DNA of 64,000 bases from Paraburkholderia phytofirmans OLGA172 (GTDB lineage: Bacteria > Pseudomonadota > Gammaproteobacteria > Burkholderiales > Burkholderiaceae): NCBI RefSeq assembly GCF_001634365.1, contig NZ_CP014578.1, positions 3,410,001 through 3,474,000 on the forward strand, in the 5' to 3' direction. The position numbers were made by a program, and so were the translations under genes. Below, piece by piece: positions 35,526-46,362 of the stretch; within the stretch, counting starts at the first letter, position 1; every line of letters begins with the position of its first letter. Below the pieces are notes generated by a model, which saw nothing but the letters and a program-made list of their open reading frames with translations, searched no databases and was not told where the DNA came from.

Positions 35526-36518
35526 TTACACCTGGCCGAATAGCCAACGTACGTAGCGATCGACACCTTCCTGCACGCTCAGGAACGGCGCGTCGTAGCT
35601 GGCAGCACGTAGCTTCGTGAGGTCGGCTTGAGTGAAGCACTGGTACTTGCCGCGCAATGCATCGGGGAACGGAATGTATTCGATCAACCCGCGCTGCACC
35701 TGATCCGCGAGCGACAACGGCGGCTCGTTGTTCAACGCACGCAGCGTGTTGACCACCGTGCTCGCGATGTCGTTGAACGGCTGGGCGCGGCCACTGCCCA
35801 GGTTGAAGATGCCCGACTTGTCCGGATTGTCGAAGAAGAACAGGTTCACGTTGACCACGTCTTCGACGGAGACGAAGTCGCGCGTCTGCTCGCCGGCGGC
35901 ATAGCCGTTGTATTCGCCGAACAGCTTGACCTTACCTTCCGCGCGAAACTGGTTGAAGTTGTGAAACGCCACCGACGCCATGCGCGCCTTGTGCGTCTCG
36001 CGCGGCCCGTACACGTTGAAATAGCGGAAGCCGGCAATCTGGCTCTTCGCGGTGGGCAGGACACGGCGAATCACCTGGTCGAACAGGAATTTCGAATAGC
36101 CGTACACGTTCAGCGGCTGCTCGACTTCGCGCTCTTCAACAAAGCGGCTCGAACCGCCATACGTTGCCGCCGAGGACGCATACAGAAACTGGATGTTCTG
36201 CGCGAGACAGACGTCGAGCACTTCACGGCTATAGCGGAAGTTGTTGTCCATCATGTAGCGGCCATCGGTTTCCATCGTGTCCGAGCAGGCCCCTTCGTGG
36301 AAAATCGCCCGCACTTTGCCGAAGTCGCCCCGCTTGAAGCGTTCGACGAATTCGGTCTTGTCGAGATAATCGTCGATCTCGCAGTCGACGAGATTCTTGA
36401 ACTTGTCCGCGCGCGTGAGGTTATCAACCGCGATGATGCGTTGTTCACCGCGCTCGTTGAGCGCCTTCACGAGATTGCTGCCGACAAAGCCGGCTGCGCC
36501 GGTGACGATGAGGGTCAT
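35526..36518 (-). CDS. hldD: ADP-L-glycero-D-manno-heptose 6-epimerase
   Basis: This 330-residue SDR-family epimerase makes the heptose donor of the LPS inner core. Landmarks are the NAD motif [27 protein letters not shown], the [11 protein letters not shown] catalytic Tyr-x3-Lys near residue 140, [10 protein letters not shown] and [13 protein letters not shown]. It belongs to the leftward LPS group lapA-lapB-ugd-rfaE-hldD, separated from the kinase gene by a 246-bp spacer with tandem repeats. Confidence 0.97.
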   Translation of the reverse strand: MTLIVTGAAGFVGSNLVKALNERGEQRIIAVDNLTRADKFKNLVDCEIDDYLDKTEFVERFKRGDFGKVRAIFHEGACSDTMETDGRYMMDNNFRYSREVLDVCLAQNIQFLYASSAATYGGSSRFVEEREVEQPLNVYGYSKFLFDQVIRRVLPTAKSQIAGFRYFNVYGPRETHKARMASVAFHNFNQFRAEGKVKLFGEYNGYAAGEQTRDFVSVEDVVNVNLFFFDNPDKSGIFNLGSGRAQPFNDIASTVVNTLRALNNEPPLSLADQVQRGLIEYIPFPDALRGKYQCFTQADLTKLRAASYDAPFLSVQEGVDRYVRWLFGQV

Positions 36519-36536
36519 GATGATCCTGCGGTAATG

Positions 36537-36683
36537 AGCTTTGCATGGGACCGGAGTAAGTGCTAAAGCGCTAACTCCAGTCGACAGCTTTGCATGGGAC
36601 CGGAGTAAGCGCTAAAGCGCTAACTCCGGTCGACAGCTTTGCATGGGACTGGAGTAAGCGCTAAAGCGCTAACTCCAGTCGAC
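36537..36683. repeat. Three 49-bp tandem repeats with internal palindrome
   Basis: Units start at 36537, 36586 and 36635 and differ by only a few bases. Each begins AGCTTTGCATGGGA and contains the inverted repeat GGAGTAAGCGCTAAAGCGCTAACTCC broken here as GGAGTxAGCGCT on both arms, extended by flanking GAC(C/T)/(A/G)GTC pairing. There is no unique spacer between units, so this is not a CRISPR. It fills most of the hldD-rfaE spacer. Confidence 0.95.
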
Positions 36684-36764
36684 AAATTCAGGTGGCGCCT
36701 CGCGGGTTCCGGTTTTGCGCTGCTGAACCGGACGCGCGCAAAGCAGGGAACCCGGCGGGCTGCA

Positions 36765-37772
36765 TCAATGAAAAAGTTCGTCGTAGTTGACGGTGGCAGT
36801 GCCGAGCTTGCCGACCACGATGCCGGCCGCGCGATTCGCGAGTCCTACCGCCTCGACCAGCGTCAGGCCCGCGCCGAGCATGGCGGCAAGCGTGGCGATC
36901 ACAGTGTCGCCCGCGCCCGAGACATCATACACTTCACGTGCGACAGCCGACGCGTGCAGCAAGCCGTCGTCGGAGAAGAGCGTCATGCCCTCTTCCGAAC
37001 GCGTCAGCAGCAACGCCTTGAACTCGAGATCGGCGCGCAGTTTGGTCACACGCGCGATCAGATCTTCTTCGGATTTCCACTGTCCGACCACCTCGCGCAA
37101 CTCGGCGCGATTCGGCGTGATCAGCGTGGCGCCGCGATAGCGCTCCCAGTCGTCGCCCTTCGGATCGACCAGCACCGGCTTGCCCGCCGCACGCGCTTTC
37201 GCGATCATCTGCGTGACGTGCGTGAGACCGCCCTTCGCGTAATCGGACATCAGGATCACGTCGTGCGAGGACAGCAGGTCGTCGAAACGCGCGAGACCCG
37301 CGAGCAACACTTCGTGAGCCGGCGAGTTTTCGAAGTCGACGCGCAGCAACTGCTGCTGGCGCGACAGCACGCGCAGCTTGATTGTGGTGAGCAAATCCGG
37401 ATCGCGCTCCAGATGCAGCGCCACCCCGCTTTCGCCGAGCAGTTGCACGATGCGCTCGCCGGGCTCGTCGTGGCCGACCACGCACAGCAAACCCGCCTGC
37501 GCGCCGAGTGCAACCGCATTGCGCGCCACGTTCGCCGCGCCGCCGAGACGGTCTTCCTGACGCTGCACATGCACGACCGGCACCGGCGCTTCCGGCGAAA
37601 TACGGTTCACGTCGCCGAACCAGTAGCGATCGAGCATGACGTCGCCGACCACCAGCACGCGCGCCGCGCCGAGGCGTTCGCGCGGCACCACGGTAAGTGC
37701 CGCCGTGGGTACGGACTGAGCAGCCTCAGGCATTGCTGGAGACATCGGCCGGAAATTCAGAGGGTTGGGCAT
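36765..37772 (-). CDS. rfaE1: D-glycero-beta-D-manno-heptose-7-phosphate kinase
   Basis: This 335-residue ribokinase/PfkB-fold kinase has [66 protein letters not shown] and the C-terminal anion hole [17 protein letters not shown] with catalytic Asp. It lacks the adenylyltransferase domain of bifunctional HldE, so a separate rfaE2/hldC must exist elsewhere. The start is uncertain: 37772 overlaps ugd by 47 bp; Met10 (37745) or Met14 (37733) would reduce the overlap. None has a clear Shine-Dalgarno. Confidence 0.95.
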   Translation of the reverse strand: MPNPLNFRPMSPAMPEAAQSVPTAALTVVPRERLGAARVLVVGDVMLDRYWFGDVNRISPEAPVPVVHVQRQEDRLGGAANVARNAVALGAQAGLLCVVGHDEPGERIVQLLGESGVALHLERDPDLLTTIKLRVLSRQQQLLRVDFENSPAHEVLLAGLARFDDLLSSHDVILMSDYAKGGLTHVTQMIAKARAAGKPVLVDPKGDDWERYRGATLITPNRAELREVVGQWKSEEDLIARVTKLRADLEFKALLLTRSEEGMTLFSDDGLLHASAVAREVYDVSGAGDTVIATLAAMLGAGLTLVEAVGLANRAAGIVVGKLGTATVNYDELFH

Positions 37773-39141
37773 AAGGCCGTCCGATCGAGTGATAGTCGAT
37801 GCCGAACTCGGTCATGGCGTCCGGCTCGTACAGATTGCGGCCGTCGAAAATCAGCGGTGACTTCAGCACCGATTTCAGATGCACGAAATCCGGGCTCTTG
37901 AATTCTTTCCATTCGGTGACGACCACCAGCGCGTCGGCGCCGGTGAGCGTTTCGTCCTGAGTGCTCGTGAACGTGAGCCGCGCTTGCTGTTCCGGCGCAT
38001 CGTGCAGATCGATGGCGAACACGCGGCGCGCTTCGGCCACCGCGACCGGATCGTAGGCGCGCACGTGGGCGCCACGCGCCAGCAATTCGGCGATCACGCG
38101 ACGGCTCGGCGCCTCGCGCATGTCGTCGGTATTCGGCTTGAACGCGAGGCCCCACACGGCGAACGTGCGGCCGCTCAGGTCTTCACCGAGCTTGCCCGTG
38201 ATCTTCTGCACCAGCACGTCTTTCTGCTTGTAGTTCACTTCCTCGACCGCTTCGAGGATGCGCAGATTGTGGCCGCTTTCGCTAGCGGCGCGGATCAGCG
38301 CCTGCACGTCCTTCGGGAAGCACGAGCCGCCGTAACCGCAACCGGCATACAGGAAGTGATAACCGATACGTGGGTCCGAGCCGATGCCGCGACGCACCGC
38401 TTCGATATCCGCGCCGACCCGGTCCGCCAGATTCGACATCTCGTTCATGAACGAGATGCGCGTGGCAAGCATCGCATTGGCTGCGTATTTCGTGAATTCA
38501 GCCGAGCGCACATCCATGTACAGCGTGCGTTCGTGGTTGCGGTTGAACGGCGCGTACAGACGCTTCATCAGTTCGCGCGCGCGCATGCCGGCTTCGTCTT
38601 CGTCGCTGCCGAGCACGATGCGATCGGGGCGCATGAAGTCGTCGACGGCCGCGCCTTCCTTCAGAAACTCAGGGTTCGACACCACCGAGAAGCGGTGCTG
38701 CTCGCTATCGGCGAGCCCGCGTTTGGCCAGTTCCTCTTCGACCACCGCGCGCACGCGTTGGGCGGTGCCGACCGGCACCGTCGATTTGTCGACGATCACC
38801 TTGAAGCCGTTCATCGTGCGGCCGATGTTGCGCGCCGCTTCGAGCACATATTGCAGATCGGCCGAGCCGTCTTCGTCGGGCGGCGTGCCGACGGCGATGA
38901 ACTGCACCTCGCCGTGCGCCACGCTGGCTTCGATATCCGTCGAAAACGTGATGCGGCGCGCCTTGCGCGTGCGGGCGATCATCTCGAGCAAACCCGGCTC
39001 GTGGATCGGCACGCCCCCGTTGTTGAGGATTTCGATCTTGCGCGGATCGACGTCGAGACAGAAGACGTCATGGCCGATTTCGGCGAGGCACGCGCCGGTG
39101 ACGAGTCCAACATAGCCCGTGCCGATAATGGTGATTTTCAT
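37726..39141 (-). CDS. ugd: UDP-glucose 6-dehydrogenase
   Basis: This 471-residue enzyme oxidises UDP-glucose to UDP-glucuronate, precursor of the 4-amino-4-deoxyarabinose that is essential on Burkholderia LPS. Landmarks are the NAD motif [21 protein letters not shown] in shortened form [16 protein letters not shown], the catalytic Cys274 in [11 protein letters not shown] and [18 protein letters not shown]. Its end overlaps the kinase gene. It follows lapB by 126 bp. Confidence 0.97.
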   Translation of the reverse strand: MKITIIGTGYVGLVTGACLAEIGHDVFCLDVDPRKIEILNNGGVPIHEPGLLEMIARTRKARRITFSTDIEASVAHGEVQFIAVGTPPDEDGSADLQYVLEAARNIGRTMNGFKVIVDKSTVPVGTAQRVRAVVEEELAKRGLADSEQHRFSVVSNPEFLKEGAAVDDFMRPDRIVLGSDEDEAGMRARELMKRLYAPFNRNHERTLYMDVRSAEFTKYAANAMLATRISFMNEMSNLADRVGADIEAVRRGIGSDPRIGYHFLYAGCGYGGSCFPKDVQALIRAASESGHNLRILEAVEEVNYKQKDVLVQKITGKLGEDLSGRTFAVWGLAFKPNTDDMREAPSRRVIAELLARGAHVRAYDPVAVAEARRVFAIDLHDAPEQQARLTFTSTQDETLTGADALVVVTEWKEFKSPDFVHLKSVLKSPLIFDGRNLYEPDAMTEFGIDYHSIGRPYAQPSEFPADVSSNA

Positions 39142-39267
39142 ACGCTTTCCGGTAGAGGGTTCCGGTGAGGGTTTCTCGTAGTGAACAAGGCCGCCATGAT
39201 CCCGCCCGGCCTAATCCGCCCGACGGGCCACCGTCGTTGCGGCGCAGCTATACGATTGCATTCGCGA

Positions 39268-40443
39268 TCAATTCGACGCCGTGATCGGTTCGACGCGACG
39301 CGGCGCATAGGTTTCCCAACCGCTGCAACCCGGACACTGCCAGTAGAACAGCCGCGCCCTGAAACCACAATTCTGGCACGTATACCGTGGCAGATTTTTG
39401 GTGCGCTGACGGATTAGCGTACGCATCAGTTCAAGCTCGCTACGCCGCGGCTCTTCCGCGACAGCCTCCTGGGCTTCCAGAAGACGCGTCATGCCCGCCA
39501 GATTCGGCGACTTCTGCATCTGCGAGCGCGCCAGCGCATGCGCGGCGTCGGGCCCGCGTACCGCCGCAATGTGCTGATAGGTCACGTCGAGCAGATCGTT
39601 CGACGGATAGCGGTCTACCCACGTGATGAGCAGATCGGCGCCATCCTGCGGACGGCCGAGCGCCTCATAGGCCTTCATCAGCTTTTCCGCGACGAGCGGC
39701 AGATAGGCGGGATTCTGTTCCTCGACGCGCCGCCATTGGGCGATCGCTGCCTCTTGCGAACCGGCCGTCGCGTCGACGTCGCCGAACAGGATCGTGGCGC
39801 GGACATTGGTCGGGTTCGCCTTCAACGCAAAACCTAGCTGACGGCGCGCCTCATCTGCGTTTTTCTGCTGCAGCGCTTCCTGGGCGAGCTCGCAATAGAA
39901 CTGCGCGATGTCCTTGTCGAGCGACTCGGCGCCCATTGTTTCCAGGTGGCGCGCGATGTCGATCGACTTAACCCAGTCTTTCTCGATCTGGTAGATGGTC
40001 AGCAGCGCCCGCTGCGCACCCAGCGCGTAATTGCCGGTTTCGAGCAAGCGGAAAGTCTCCTCCGCGCGATCGAGCAAACCGGCTTTCAGGAAGTCCTGGC
40101 CTAGTTCGTAGAGCGCGTGATCGCGCTCGGTAACGGGCAGATCGGTGCGGCTCAGCAGGTTCTGATGCACGCGGATCGCGCGGTCCGTCTCACCGCGGCG
40201 GCGGAACAGATTCCCCAGCGCAAAGTGCAGCTCGATCGTTTCCGGGTCCAGCTTGACGACTTCGATAAACGCGTCGATCGCCTGGTCAGGCTGCTCATTG
40301 AGCAGAAAATTCAGGCCGCGGAAGTACGACCGCGGCAGGTTGGCGCTTTCGGACAGCAGCGTCTTGAGGTCGTAGCGCGCGGCCATCCAGCCGAACGCAA
40401 AAGCGACGGGTATGACAAGCAGCCACCAGAAGTCTAGATCCAT
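39268..40443 (-). CDS. lapB: Lipopolysaccharide assembly protein LapB (YciM)
   Basis: This 391-residue protein has an N-terminal membrane anchor (about 4-20), many TPR helices (about 35-340) and a C-terminal rubredoxin-like metal site formed by Cys356, Cys359, Cys370 and Cys373. LapB tunes LPS synthesis by presenting LpxC to FtsH. It is encoded 69 bp after lapA in the usual order. The start MDLDFWWLLVIPVAFAFGWM is family-typical. Confidence 0.96.
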   Translation of the reverse strand: MDLDFWWLLVIPVAFAFGWMAARYDLKTLLSESANLPRSYFRGLNFLLNEQPDQAIDAFIEVVKLDPETIELHFALGNLFRRRGETDRAIRVHQNLLSRTDLPVTERDHALYELGQDFLKAGLLDRAEETFRLLETGNYALGAQRALLTIYQIEKDWVKSIDIARHLETMGAESLDKDIAQFYCELAQEALQQKNADEARRQLGFALKANPTNVRATILFGDVDATAGSQEAAIAQWRRVEEQNPAYLPLVAEKLMKAYEALGRPQDGADLLITWVDRYPSNDLLDVTYQHIAAVRGPDAAHALARSQMQKSPNLAGMTRLLEAQEAVAEEPRRSELELMRTLIRQRTKNLPRYTCQNCGFRARLFYWQCPGCSGWETYAPRRVEPITASN

Positions 40444-40512
40444 GCGATTAATGCAAATATGCGAGACGGCGGGAACGGAAAGCCGCGCTTCAGAAACACG
40501 GCAGAAGACAAT

Positions 40513-40806
40513 TTAGATCAGCGGCGGCATGGGCGGTTGTTCAACCACTACCGGGGTTTCGCGCGCCACACGCAACTCGCGCTTGAGCCGGCCATTCTCC
40601 ATGCGCAGCCGCACCATGGCTGGCATTGACGACACCAGCCCGGCTAGCAGCCCCACCACGAAGAACGCGAGGCCGATCAGGATCAAAGGCGCCGGCCACG
40701 CGTAGCCAGCGAGGAAATTCAGCGTAGCGGGTTGTGTATTGGAGAGCGCGAGCACCAGCAGGAGCACGAACACCAACACACGGATCAGCCAGACGATAAA
40801 TTTCAT
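40513..40806 (-). CDS. lapA: LapA-domain membrane protein
   Basis: This 97-residue protein starts MKFIVWLIRVLVFVLLLVLA. It has two transmembrane segments (about 4-22 and 39-62) joined by the conserved SNTQPATLNFLAGY and followed by a basic coiled-coil tail. LapA (YciS) is the partner of LapB in LPS assembly control. The longer open frame upstream extends into the ihfB terminator and is not used. Confidence 0.93.
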   Translation of the reverse strand: MKFIVWLIRVLVFVLLLVLALSNTQPATLNFLAGYAWPAPLILIGLAFFVVGLLAGLVSSMPAMVRLRMENGRLKRELRVARETPVVVEQPPMPPLI

Positions 40807-40984
40807 GAATAGGTCTCTTGACGGCAGTTGCGGGGTGACGCCGGCCTGATGACGCGTCGCGCCACGGTGTTGCCCGCGCCGAAGTGACCCGTATTGTAAT
40901 GGATGCCCTCGCGGCTGGGCAGGAACTGGCTGATAGCGGAACTTACAACGACAATGAACGAAAAGTACGGACGAAAAACCGACG

Positions 40985-41012
40985 AAAAAAAAGCGCCCGA
41001 AGGCGCTTTTTC
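40985..41012 (-). terminator. Intrinsic terminator after ihfB
   Basis: The stem AAGCGCC (40991-40997)/GGCGCTT (41002-41008) with a tetraloop CGAA has an A-run on the left, giving a U-tract for leftward transcription; T's on the right allow action in both directions. Confidence 0.88.
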
Positions 41013-41082
41013 TGGTCTTTTGCCGTCTGGCTTTGGCCGCTGACGCTAACCATGCCATGCTGCGAACCGCACAGCGAAGCAT

Positions 41083-41409
41083 TTACAGGTCTTCGTCATC
41101 CGGCTCATCGGCCTTCAGCGGCTCGCCCGAACGTCGATCTACCCGCTCGCGCAATTCCTTGCCCGGCTTGAAATGCGGTACGTACTTCTCAGGTACCAGC
41201 ACCTTCTCGCCCGACTTCGGATTACGCCCGACGCGGGAGGGACGACGATTAAGGCCGAAGCTGCCGAAGCCGCGAATTTCAATGCGATGACCATTGGCAA
41301 GCGCCTCGGACATCGCATCAAGCATCGTCTTCACCGCGAAATCCGCATCTTTAAGTACAAGCTGCGGAAATCGCGTAGCCAGCTGGGCGACCAATTCCGA
41401 TTTGGTCAT
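41083..41409 (-). CDS. ihfB: Integration host factor subunit beta
   Basis: This 108-residue HU/IHF-fold protein starts [17 protein letters not shown] and has the DNA-arm region [20 protein letters not shown] and the [12 protein letters not shown] end. The acidic C-terminal tail (EPDDEDL) is longer than in E. coli. It bends DNA as heterodimer with IhfA. The position after rpsA is conserved across proteobacteria. Confidence 0.98.
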   Translation of the reverse strand: MTKSELVAQLATRFPQLVLKDADFAVKTMLDAMSEALANGHRIEIRGFGSFGLNRRPSRVGRNPKSGEKVLVPEKYVPHFKPGKELRERVDRRSGEPLKADEPDDEDL

Positions 41410-41441
41410 ACTGCAGCAGACCTCTCAAGAAAACTCAAGGC

Positions 41442-43157
41442 TTACTGGTTCTGGCCGTCGAGCTTGGCCTTCAGCAGCGCACCGAGGTTCGTCGTGCCGG
41501 TAGCAGCCGAACTCGAATCCGACGAAGCCAGGCCGCGGATCGCTTCCTGTTGCTCAGCCGAATCCTTGGCCTTGACCGACAGGTTGATGCCACGCGACTT
41601 GCGATCGATGTTGATGATCATCGCGTTGACCTTGTCGCCTTCCTTCAGCACGTTGCGAGCATCTTCCACGCGGTCTTGTGCGATTTCCGAAGCACGCAGG
41701 TAGCCTTCGACTTCCGCCGACAGCGTAACCACAGCACCCTTCGCATCTACCGTCTTGACCACGCCGTCGACGATCGAACCCTTGTCGTTCATTGCAACGA
41801 AGTTGCTGAACGGGTCGCCTTCGAGCTGCTTGATGCCCAGCGAAATGCGTTCCTTCTCGACGTCGATGCCGAGAACGATCGCTTCCACTTCGTCGCCCTT
41901 CTTGTACTTGCGAACCGCTTCTTCGCCCGTTTCGCTCCACGACAGGTCCGACAGATGAACCAGACCGTCGATGCCGCCCGGCAGACCGATGAAGACGCCG
42001 AAGTCGGTGATCGACTTGATTGCGCCTTGCAGCTTGTCGCCCTTCTTGAAGTTGCGGCTGAAGTCGTCCCACGGGTTCGGCTTGCATTGCTTCATGCCGA
42101 GGCTGATACGGCGGCGGTCTTCGTCGATTTCGAGAACCATGACTTCGACTTCGTCGCCCAGCTGAACAACCTTCGACGGTGCAACGTTCTTGTTCGTCCA
42201 GTCCATTTCCGACACGTGAACCAGGCCTTCGATGCCCGATTCCACTTCGACGAATGCGCCGTAGTCGGTGATGTTGGTGACCTTACCGAACAGGCGCGTG
42301 CCCGACGGGTAACGGCGGGAAATGCCTTCCCACGGATCGTCGCCCAGTTGCTTGATGCCCAGCGAAACGCGGTTCTTCTCTTGATCGAACTTGAGGATCT
42401 TCGCGGTGACTTCCTGGCCAACCGACAGAACTTCGCTCGGGTGACGCACACGACGCCATGCGATGTCGGTGATGTGCAGCAGGCCGTCGATACCGCCGAG
42501 GTCCACGAACGCGCCGTAATCGGTGATGTTCTTCACCACGCCTTCCACGATCGCGCCTTCCTTCAGCGTTTCGAGCAGCTTTGCGCGCTCTTCGCCCTGG
42601 GTCGCTTCGATCACGGCACGGCGCGACAGCACGACGTTGTTACGCTTGCGGTCGAGCTTGATGACGCGGAATTCCAGCGTCTTGCCTTCGTACGGGGTCG
42701 TGTCCTTGACCGGACGCGTGTCAACCAGCGAACCCGGCAGGAACGCGCGGATGCCGTTGACCATGACGGTCATGCCGCCCTTGACCTTGCCCGTGATCGT
42801 GCCGGTCACGAGTTCGTTGTTGTCGAGAGCCTTTTCCAGCGACAGCCACGAAGCGAGGCGCTTCGCCTTGTCGCGCGACAGGATCGTGTCGCCATAGCCG
42901 TTTTCCAGCGCGTCGATCGCGACGGAAACGAAGTCGCCCGCCTGCACTTCTACCTCGCCCGCGTCGTTCAGGAACTCTTCGAGCGGGATGTAGGCTTCGG
43001 ACTTGAGACCAGCGTTGACGACCACGAAGTTGTGGTCAACACGCACGACTTCGGCGGAAATCACCTCGCCAGCGCGCATGTCTTGCTTGGTCAGCGACTC
43101 TTCGAACAGAGCCGCAAAAGATTCGGTATTCGGGTTGGAAGTTTGCAGGTCGGACAT
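41442..43157 (-). CDS. rpsA: 30S ribosomal protein S1
   Basis: This 571-residue protein consists of six S1 RNA-binding domains; recognisable units include [40 protein letters not shown] and [20 protein letters not shown]. The start [14 protein letters not shown] fits the family; six upstream codons are excluded. S1 unwinds mRNA and starts translation on most messages. It lies between cmk and ihfB, the classical order. Confidence 0.98.
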   Translation of the reverse strand: MSDLQTSNPNTESFAALFEESLTKQDMRAGEVISAEVVRVDHNFVVVNAGLKSEAYIPLEEFLNDAGEVEVQAGDFVSVAIDALENGYGDTILSRDKAKRLASWLSLEKALDNNELVTGTITGKVKGGMTVMVNGIRAFLPGSLVDTRPVKDTTPYEGKTLEFRVIKLDRKRNNVVLSRRAVIEATQGEERAKLLETLKEGAIVEGVVKNITDYGAFVDLGGIDGLLHITDIAWRRVRHPSEVLSVGQEVTAKILKFDQEKNRVSLGIKQLGDDPWEGISRRYPSGTRLFGKVTNITDYGAFVEVESGIEGLVHVSEMDWTNKNVAPSKVVQLGDEVEVMVLEIDEDRRRISLGMKQCKPNPWDDFSRNFKKGDKLQGAIKSITDFGVFIGLPGGIDGLVHLSDLSWSETGEEAVRKYKKGDEVEAIVLGIDVEKERISLGIKQLEGDPFSNFVAMNDKGSIVDGVVKTVDAKGAVVTLSAEVEGYLRASEIAQDRVEDARNVLKEGDKVNAMIINIDRKSRGINLSVKAKDSAEQQEAIRGLASSDSSSAATGTTNLGALLKAKLDGQNQ

Positions 43158-43324
43158 AAAAATCAAAATTTGCATGGTTCTCGCGGTGCCCGGCTGGCCG
43201 GATGGTCAGCAACAACGGCCAAGAAAGCGAATGCCACGCGGGGTTAAGGGGTTAATACACGCTCCACGACACACGCGGAGCACCTACTGACAACACTACT
43301 TCTACTGCGCCCGCCACTTAAATT

Positions 43325-44011
43325 TCAAGCATGCGGAACCCATGCTTCATACCACTGCACCACCTGCTCGACCGCCTGGTCGATGGACAATGCGGAGGTA
43401 TCAAGCAGCTTTGCATCCGCTGCGGGCTTGAGCGGCGCGGCCGCGCGCTGACTGTCACGCTCGTCGCGCTCACGCAAATCCCGGAGCAAGTCATCTATAT
43501 TAGCAGAAAATCCTTTTTGGATCAATTGCTTATGCCGGCGCGCCGCACGAGCCTCGACGCTGGCGGTCATGAACACCTTCAACACGGCGTCCTGGAAGAT
43601 CACCGTGCCCATATCGCGGCCGTCGGCAACCAGCCCCGGTTCCTTACGGAAAGCCCGCTGACGGGCCACCAGCGCGGTTCGCACGGGCGCGTGCACGGCA
43701 ATCGCCGAGGCGCGGCTGCCGACTTCCTCGGCGCGAATGTCGGCGGATACGTCGGCGCCGTCCAGCTGCGCCAGCCCCTCGCGAAAGGTGATGTGCAGAT
43801 CGTCGATCAGTTTGACTAGCGCGTCGACGTCATCCGCCGCGATGCTGTAGCGCATGCTGGCGAGCGCGGCGAGCCGGTACAGCGCGCCGCTATCCAGCAA
43901 ATGGAAGCCGAGATTCGCGGCAACCAGCGCGGCCACGGTGCCTTTGCCCGAGGCGCTGGGGCCGTCGATCGCAATGACGGGCGTTTGGTGAAAGGGACGG
44001 ATCGGTTTCAT
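43325..44011 (-). CDS. cmk: Cytidylate kinase
   Basis: This 228-residue kinase phosphorylates CMP and dCMP. The P-loop is [11 protein letters not shown] (about 15-25), and the CMP-binding part includes the [16 protein letters not shown] segment and [15 protein letters not shown]. The size is normal. It follows aroA by 35 bp; the 167-bp gap to rpsA probably holds the rpsA promoter. Confidence 0.97.
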   Translation of the reverse strand: MKPIRPFHQTPVIAIDGPSASGKGTVAALVAANLGFHLLDSGALYRLAALASMRYSIAADDVDALVKLIDDLHITFREGLAQLDGADVSADIRAEEVGSRASAIAVHAPVRTALVARQRAFRKEPGLVADGRDMGTVIFQDAVLKVFMTASVEARAARRHKQLIQKGFSANIDDLLRDLRERDERDSQRAAAPLKPAADAKLLDTSALSIDQAVEQVVQWYEAWVPHA

Positions 44012-44046
44012 CGAAAAAGTCGCGCGTCAGTCGATTCAGAAGCGAA

Positions 44047-45351
44047 TCAGGGTTGAGCGAGCGCGGTGAAGCGCTCGAAATAATCGGGGAACGTCTTGCC
44101 GACGCACTTCGGGTCGTTGATCCGGATCGGCACGCCGCCCAGGCTCACGAGCGAGAAGCACATCGCCATACGGTGATCGTCGTAGGTGTCGATCGAGGCG
44201 TTCGGAATCAGTTTTTCAGGCGGCGCGACGACGAGGAAATCCTCGCCTTCCTGCACCTTTGCACCGACCTTGCGCAGTTCGGTGGCCATGGCGGCGATCC
44301 GGTCGGTTTCCTTCACACGCCAGCTGGCGATGTTGCGCAGTGTGGTCGTGCCGTCCGCGAACAGCGCGGCGACGGCAATCGTCATCGCAGCATCGGGAAT
44401 CAGGTTGAAGTCCATGTCGATCGGATCGAGCTTGCCGCTGTCGTTGCCGACGCCGCGCACTTCGATCCAGTCGTCGCCCATCTGCAGGTTCGCACCCATC
44501 TTGATGAGCGCATCGGCAAAGCCGACGTCGCCCTGAATGCTGGCGCGGCCCACACCCTCCACCCGCAACGGGCCGCCGCCGAGTGCGCCCGCAGCGAGGA
44601 AATACGACGCCGACGACGCATCGCCCTCCACCATGATGGTGCCCGGCGATTGATAGCGCTGCCCCGCCGGCACGACGAACTGATGCCAGCCGTTGCGCTC
44701 GACCTTGATGCCGAAGCGCTCCATCAGCTTGATCGTGATCTCGATGTACGGCTTCGAGATCAGCTCGCCGTCCACCTGCACGGTGGTCACGCCGCTTTCC
44801 GTGCGCAACAGCGGCAACGTCATCAGCAGCGAAGTCAGGAATTGGCTCGACACGTCGCCACGCACGCGGATTGGTGCGTCGGCCGCGATTTGCGCCGGGC
44901 GAATCCGCAGCGGCGGATAGCCTTCATTCTCTTCGTAGTCGATCTTCGCGCCGATCTGCCGCAAGCCGTCGACCAGGTCCCCGATCGGCCGCTCGTGCAT
45001 GCGCGGCACGCCGTGAATGCGATAGTCGCCGCCATTCACCGCGAGCGCCGCGGTTAGCGGGCGCACCGCCGTGCCGGCATTGCCGAGGAACAGATCGGCC
45101 GTGCGCGCCGTGAAGGCACCACGCGTGCCGGTCACGACACAGCTGTCGCCCTCGCGCGTCAAGCGCACACCAAGCTTTTCGAGCGCGTCGAGCATTACGC
45201 GGGTGTCGTCGGAGTCGAGCAGATTCGTGATCGTCGTTTCGCCTTCGGCGAGCGCCGCGAGCAGCAGTACGCGGTTCGAAATGCTTTTCGAACCGGGCAA
45301 ACGAACCGTGCCGGACGCACGAGAAAATGGTCCGAGATCGAGGAATTCCAT
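44047..45351 (-). CDS. aroA: 3-phosphoshikimate 1-carboxyvinyltransferase (EPSP synthase)
   Basis: This 434-residue enzyme makes EPSP in aromatic amino acid synthesis. Landmarks are [33 protein letters not shown] (the LGNAGTA active-site loop), [16 protein letters not shown] and [15 protein letters not shown]. The glyphosate-loop residues are of the sensitive class I type as read. It is followed by cmk. Confidence 0.98.
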   Translation of the reverse strand: MEFLDLGPFSRASGTVRLPGSKSISNRVLLLAALAEGETTITNLLDSDDTRVMLDALEKLGVRLTREGDSCVVTGTRGAFTARTADLFLGNAGTAVRPLTAALAVNGGDYRIHGVPRMHERPIGDLVDGLRQIGAKIDYEENEGYPPLRIRPAQIAADAPIRVRGDVSSQFLTSLLMTLPLLRTESGVTTVQVDGELISKPYIEITIKLMERFGIKVERNGWHQFVVPAGQRYQSPGTIMVEGDASSASYFLAAGALGGGPLRVEGVGRASIQGDVGFADALIKMGANLQMGDDWIEVRGVGNDSGKLDPIDMDFNLIPDAAMTIAVAALFADGTTTLRNIASWRVKETDRIAAMATELRKVGAKVQEGEDFLVVAPPEKLIPNASIDTYDDHRMAMCFSLVSLGGVPIRINDPKCVGKTFPDYFERFTALAQP

Positions 45352-45369
45352 GATTGAGTCCAGTTCCGG

Positions 45370-46311
45370 TTATGTCGAGGCGTCGCCGAGTGCGGATCCG
45401 GCAGCGCGCTGTTCCTGCCATTCGCTGCGCGCGACGCGCGAGCGCGCGAACACGGCTTCGAGCGCGGCGCCGTCGCCAGTGTCGATCGCCGCTCGCAGGC
45501 GTGCGAGCACCGCCGTATACGCATCGAGTTCGTCGAGCAACGCGGCGCGATTCGCCACACACACGTCACGCCACATTTCCGGGCTCGACGCAGCGATGCG
45601 CGTGAAGTCGCGGAAGCCGCCGGCGGCGAATGAGAATTTCAGCGCAGCGTCGGGCGAGTTGAGAATCTGCTCGACCAGCGCGAACGACAAAACGTGCGGC
45701 AAATGGCTGACCGATGCGAGTACGCGGTCATGCTGCTCGGGCGTCATCTCCCGCACACAAGCGCCGGTAGCGCGCCACATCGCGGCAACACGCTCGACCG
45801 CTTCCGGCGCGTTCTCCGGCAGCGGGCACAACACGACGTTGCGATTCACGTACAGATCGGGCAAGGCCGCATCCGGGCCGCTCGCCTCACGGCCGGCAAT
45901 CGGATGCCCCGGCACGAACTGGCCGATGCGCGCGCCGAGCGCCGCACGCGCGGATGCGACCACATCGGACTTGGTGCTGCCGGCATCGGTGACGATCGTG
46001 CCTGCGTCGAGAAACGGCGCAATGCGCTCCAGCAGCGGCTGTGTCTGCGCAACCGGCGCGGCAAGCACCACGATATCCGCGCCGGATAGCGCAGCACGCA
46101 GCGCGGCGGCGTCGTTCAGTGCCGCGGATCCGTCGATCACGCCCAATTCCAGCGCGCGCGCCGTCGACGCGAACGAACGCCCGACACCGATCACTGCGCG
46201 CGCGCCTGCCGCCTCACCTCGCTCGCGCAATGCACGCGCGAGCGATCCGCCGATCAGGCCGACACCGAAAATCACCAGCTTGTTAAAAGAGAACGCGGCC
46301 ACGTCGGTCAC
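45370..46311 (-). CDS. tyrA: Prephenate dehydrogenase
   Basis: This 313-residue enzyme oxidises prephenate to 4-hydroxyphenylpyruvate. The NAD motif is GVGLIGGSLARALRERG, followed by VVLAAPVAQTQPLLE, VTDAGSTKSDVV, GHPIAGREASGPDAA and SHLPHVLSFALV. It has no chorismate mutase or ACT domain. It lies 18 bp before aroA. Confidence 0.96.
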   Translation of the reverse strand: MTDVAAFSFNKLVIFGVGLIGGSLARALRERGEAAGARAVIGVGRSFASTARALELGVIDGSAALNDAAALRAALSGADIVVLAAPVAQTQPLLERIAPFLDAGTIVTDAGSTKSDVVASARAALGARIGQFVPGHPIAGREASGPDAALPDLYVNRNVVLCPLPENAPEAVERVAAMWRATGACVREMTPEQHDRVLASVSHLPHVLSFALVEQILNSPDAALKFSFAAGGFRDFTRIAASSPEMWRDVCVANRAALLDELDAYTAVLARLRAAIDTGDGAALEAVFARSRVARSEWQEQRAAGSALGDAST

Positions 46312-46362
46312 AGAAAAAGCGCGCCTTCCGTAAAGTGAGGCGCGCGGGTCAAGGTCAATCGC

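Noticed and set aside
36537..36683. Possible CRISPR array
   Set aside because: Repeats are directly abutted with no unique spacers and no cas genes are present.
41550..43247. 565-codon open frame opposite rpsA
   Set aside because: Antisense shadow of S1; composition (Val, Arg, His, Asp rich) is typical of the mirrored frame.
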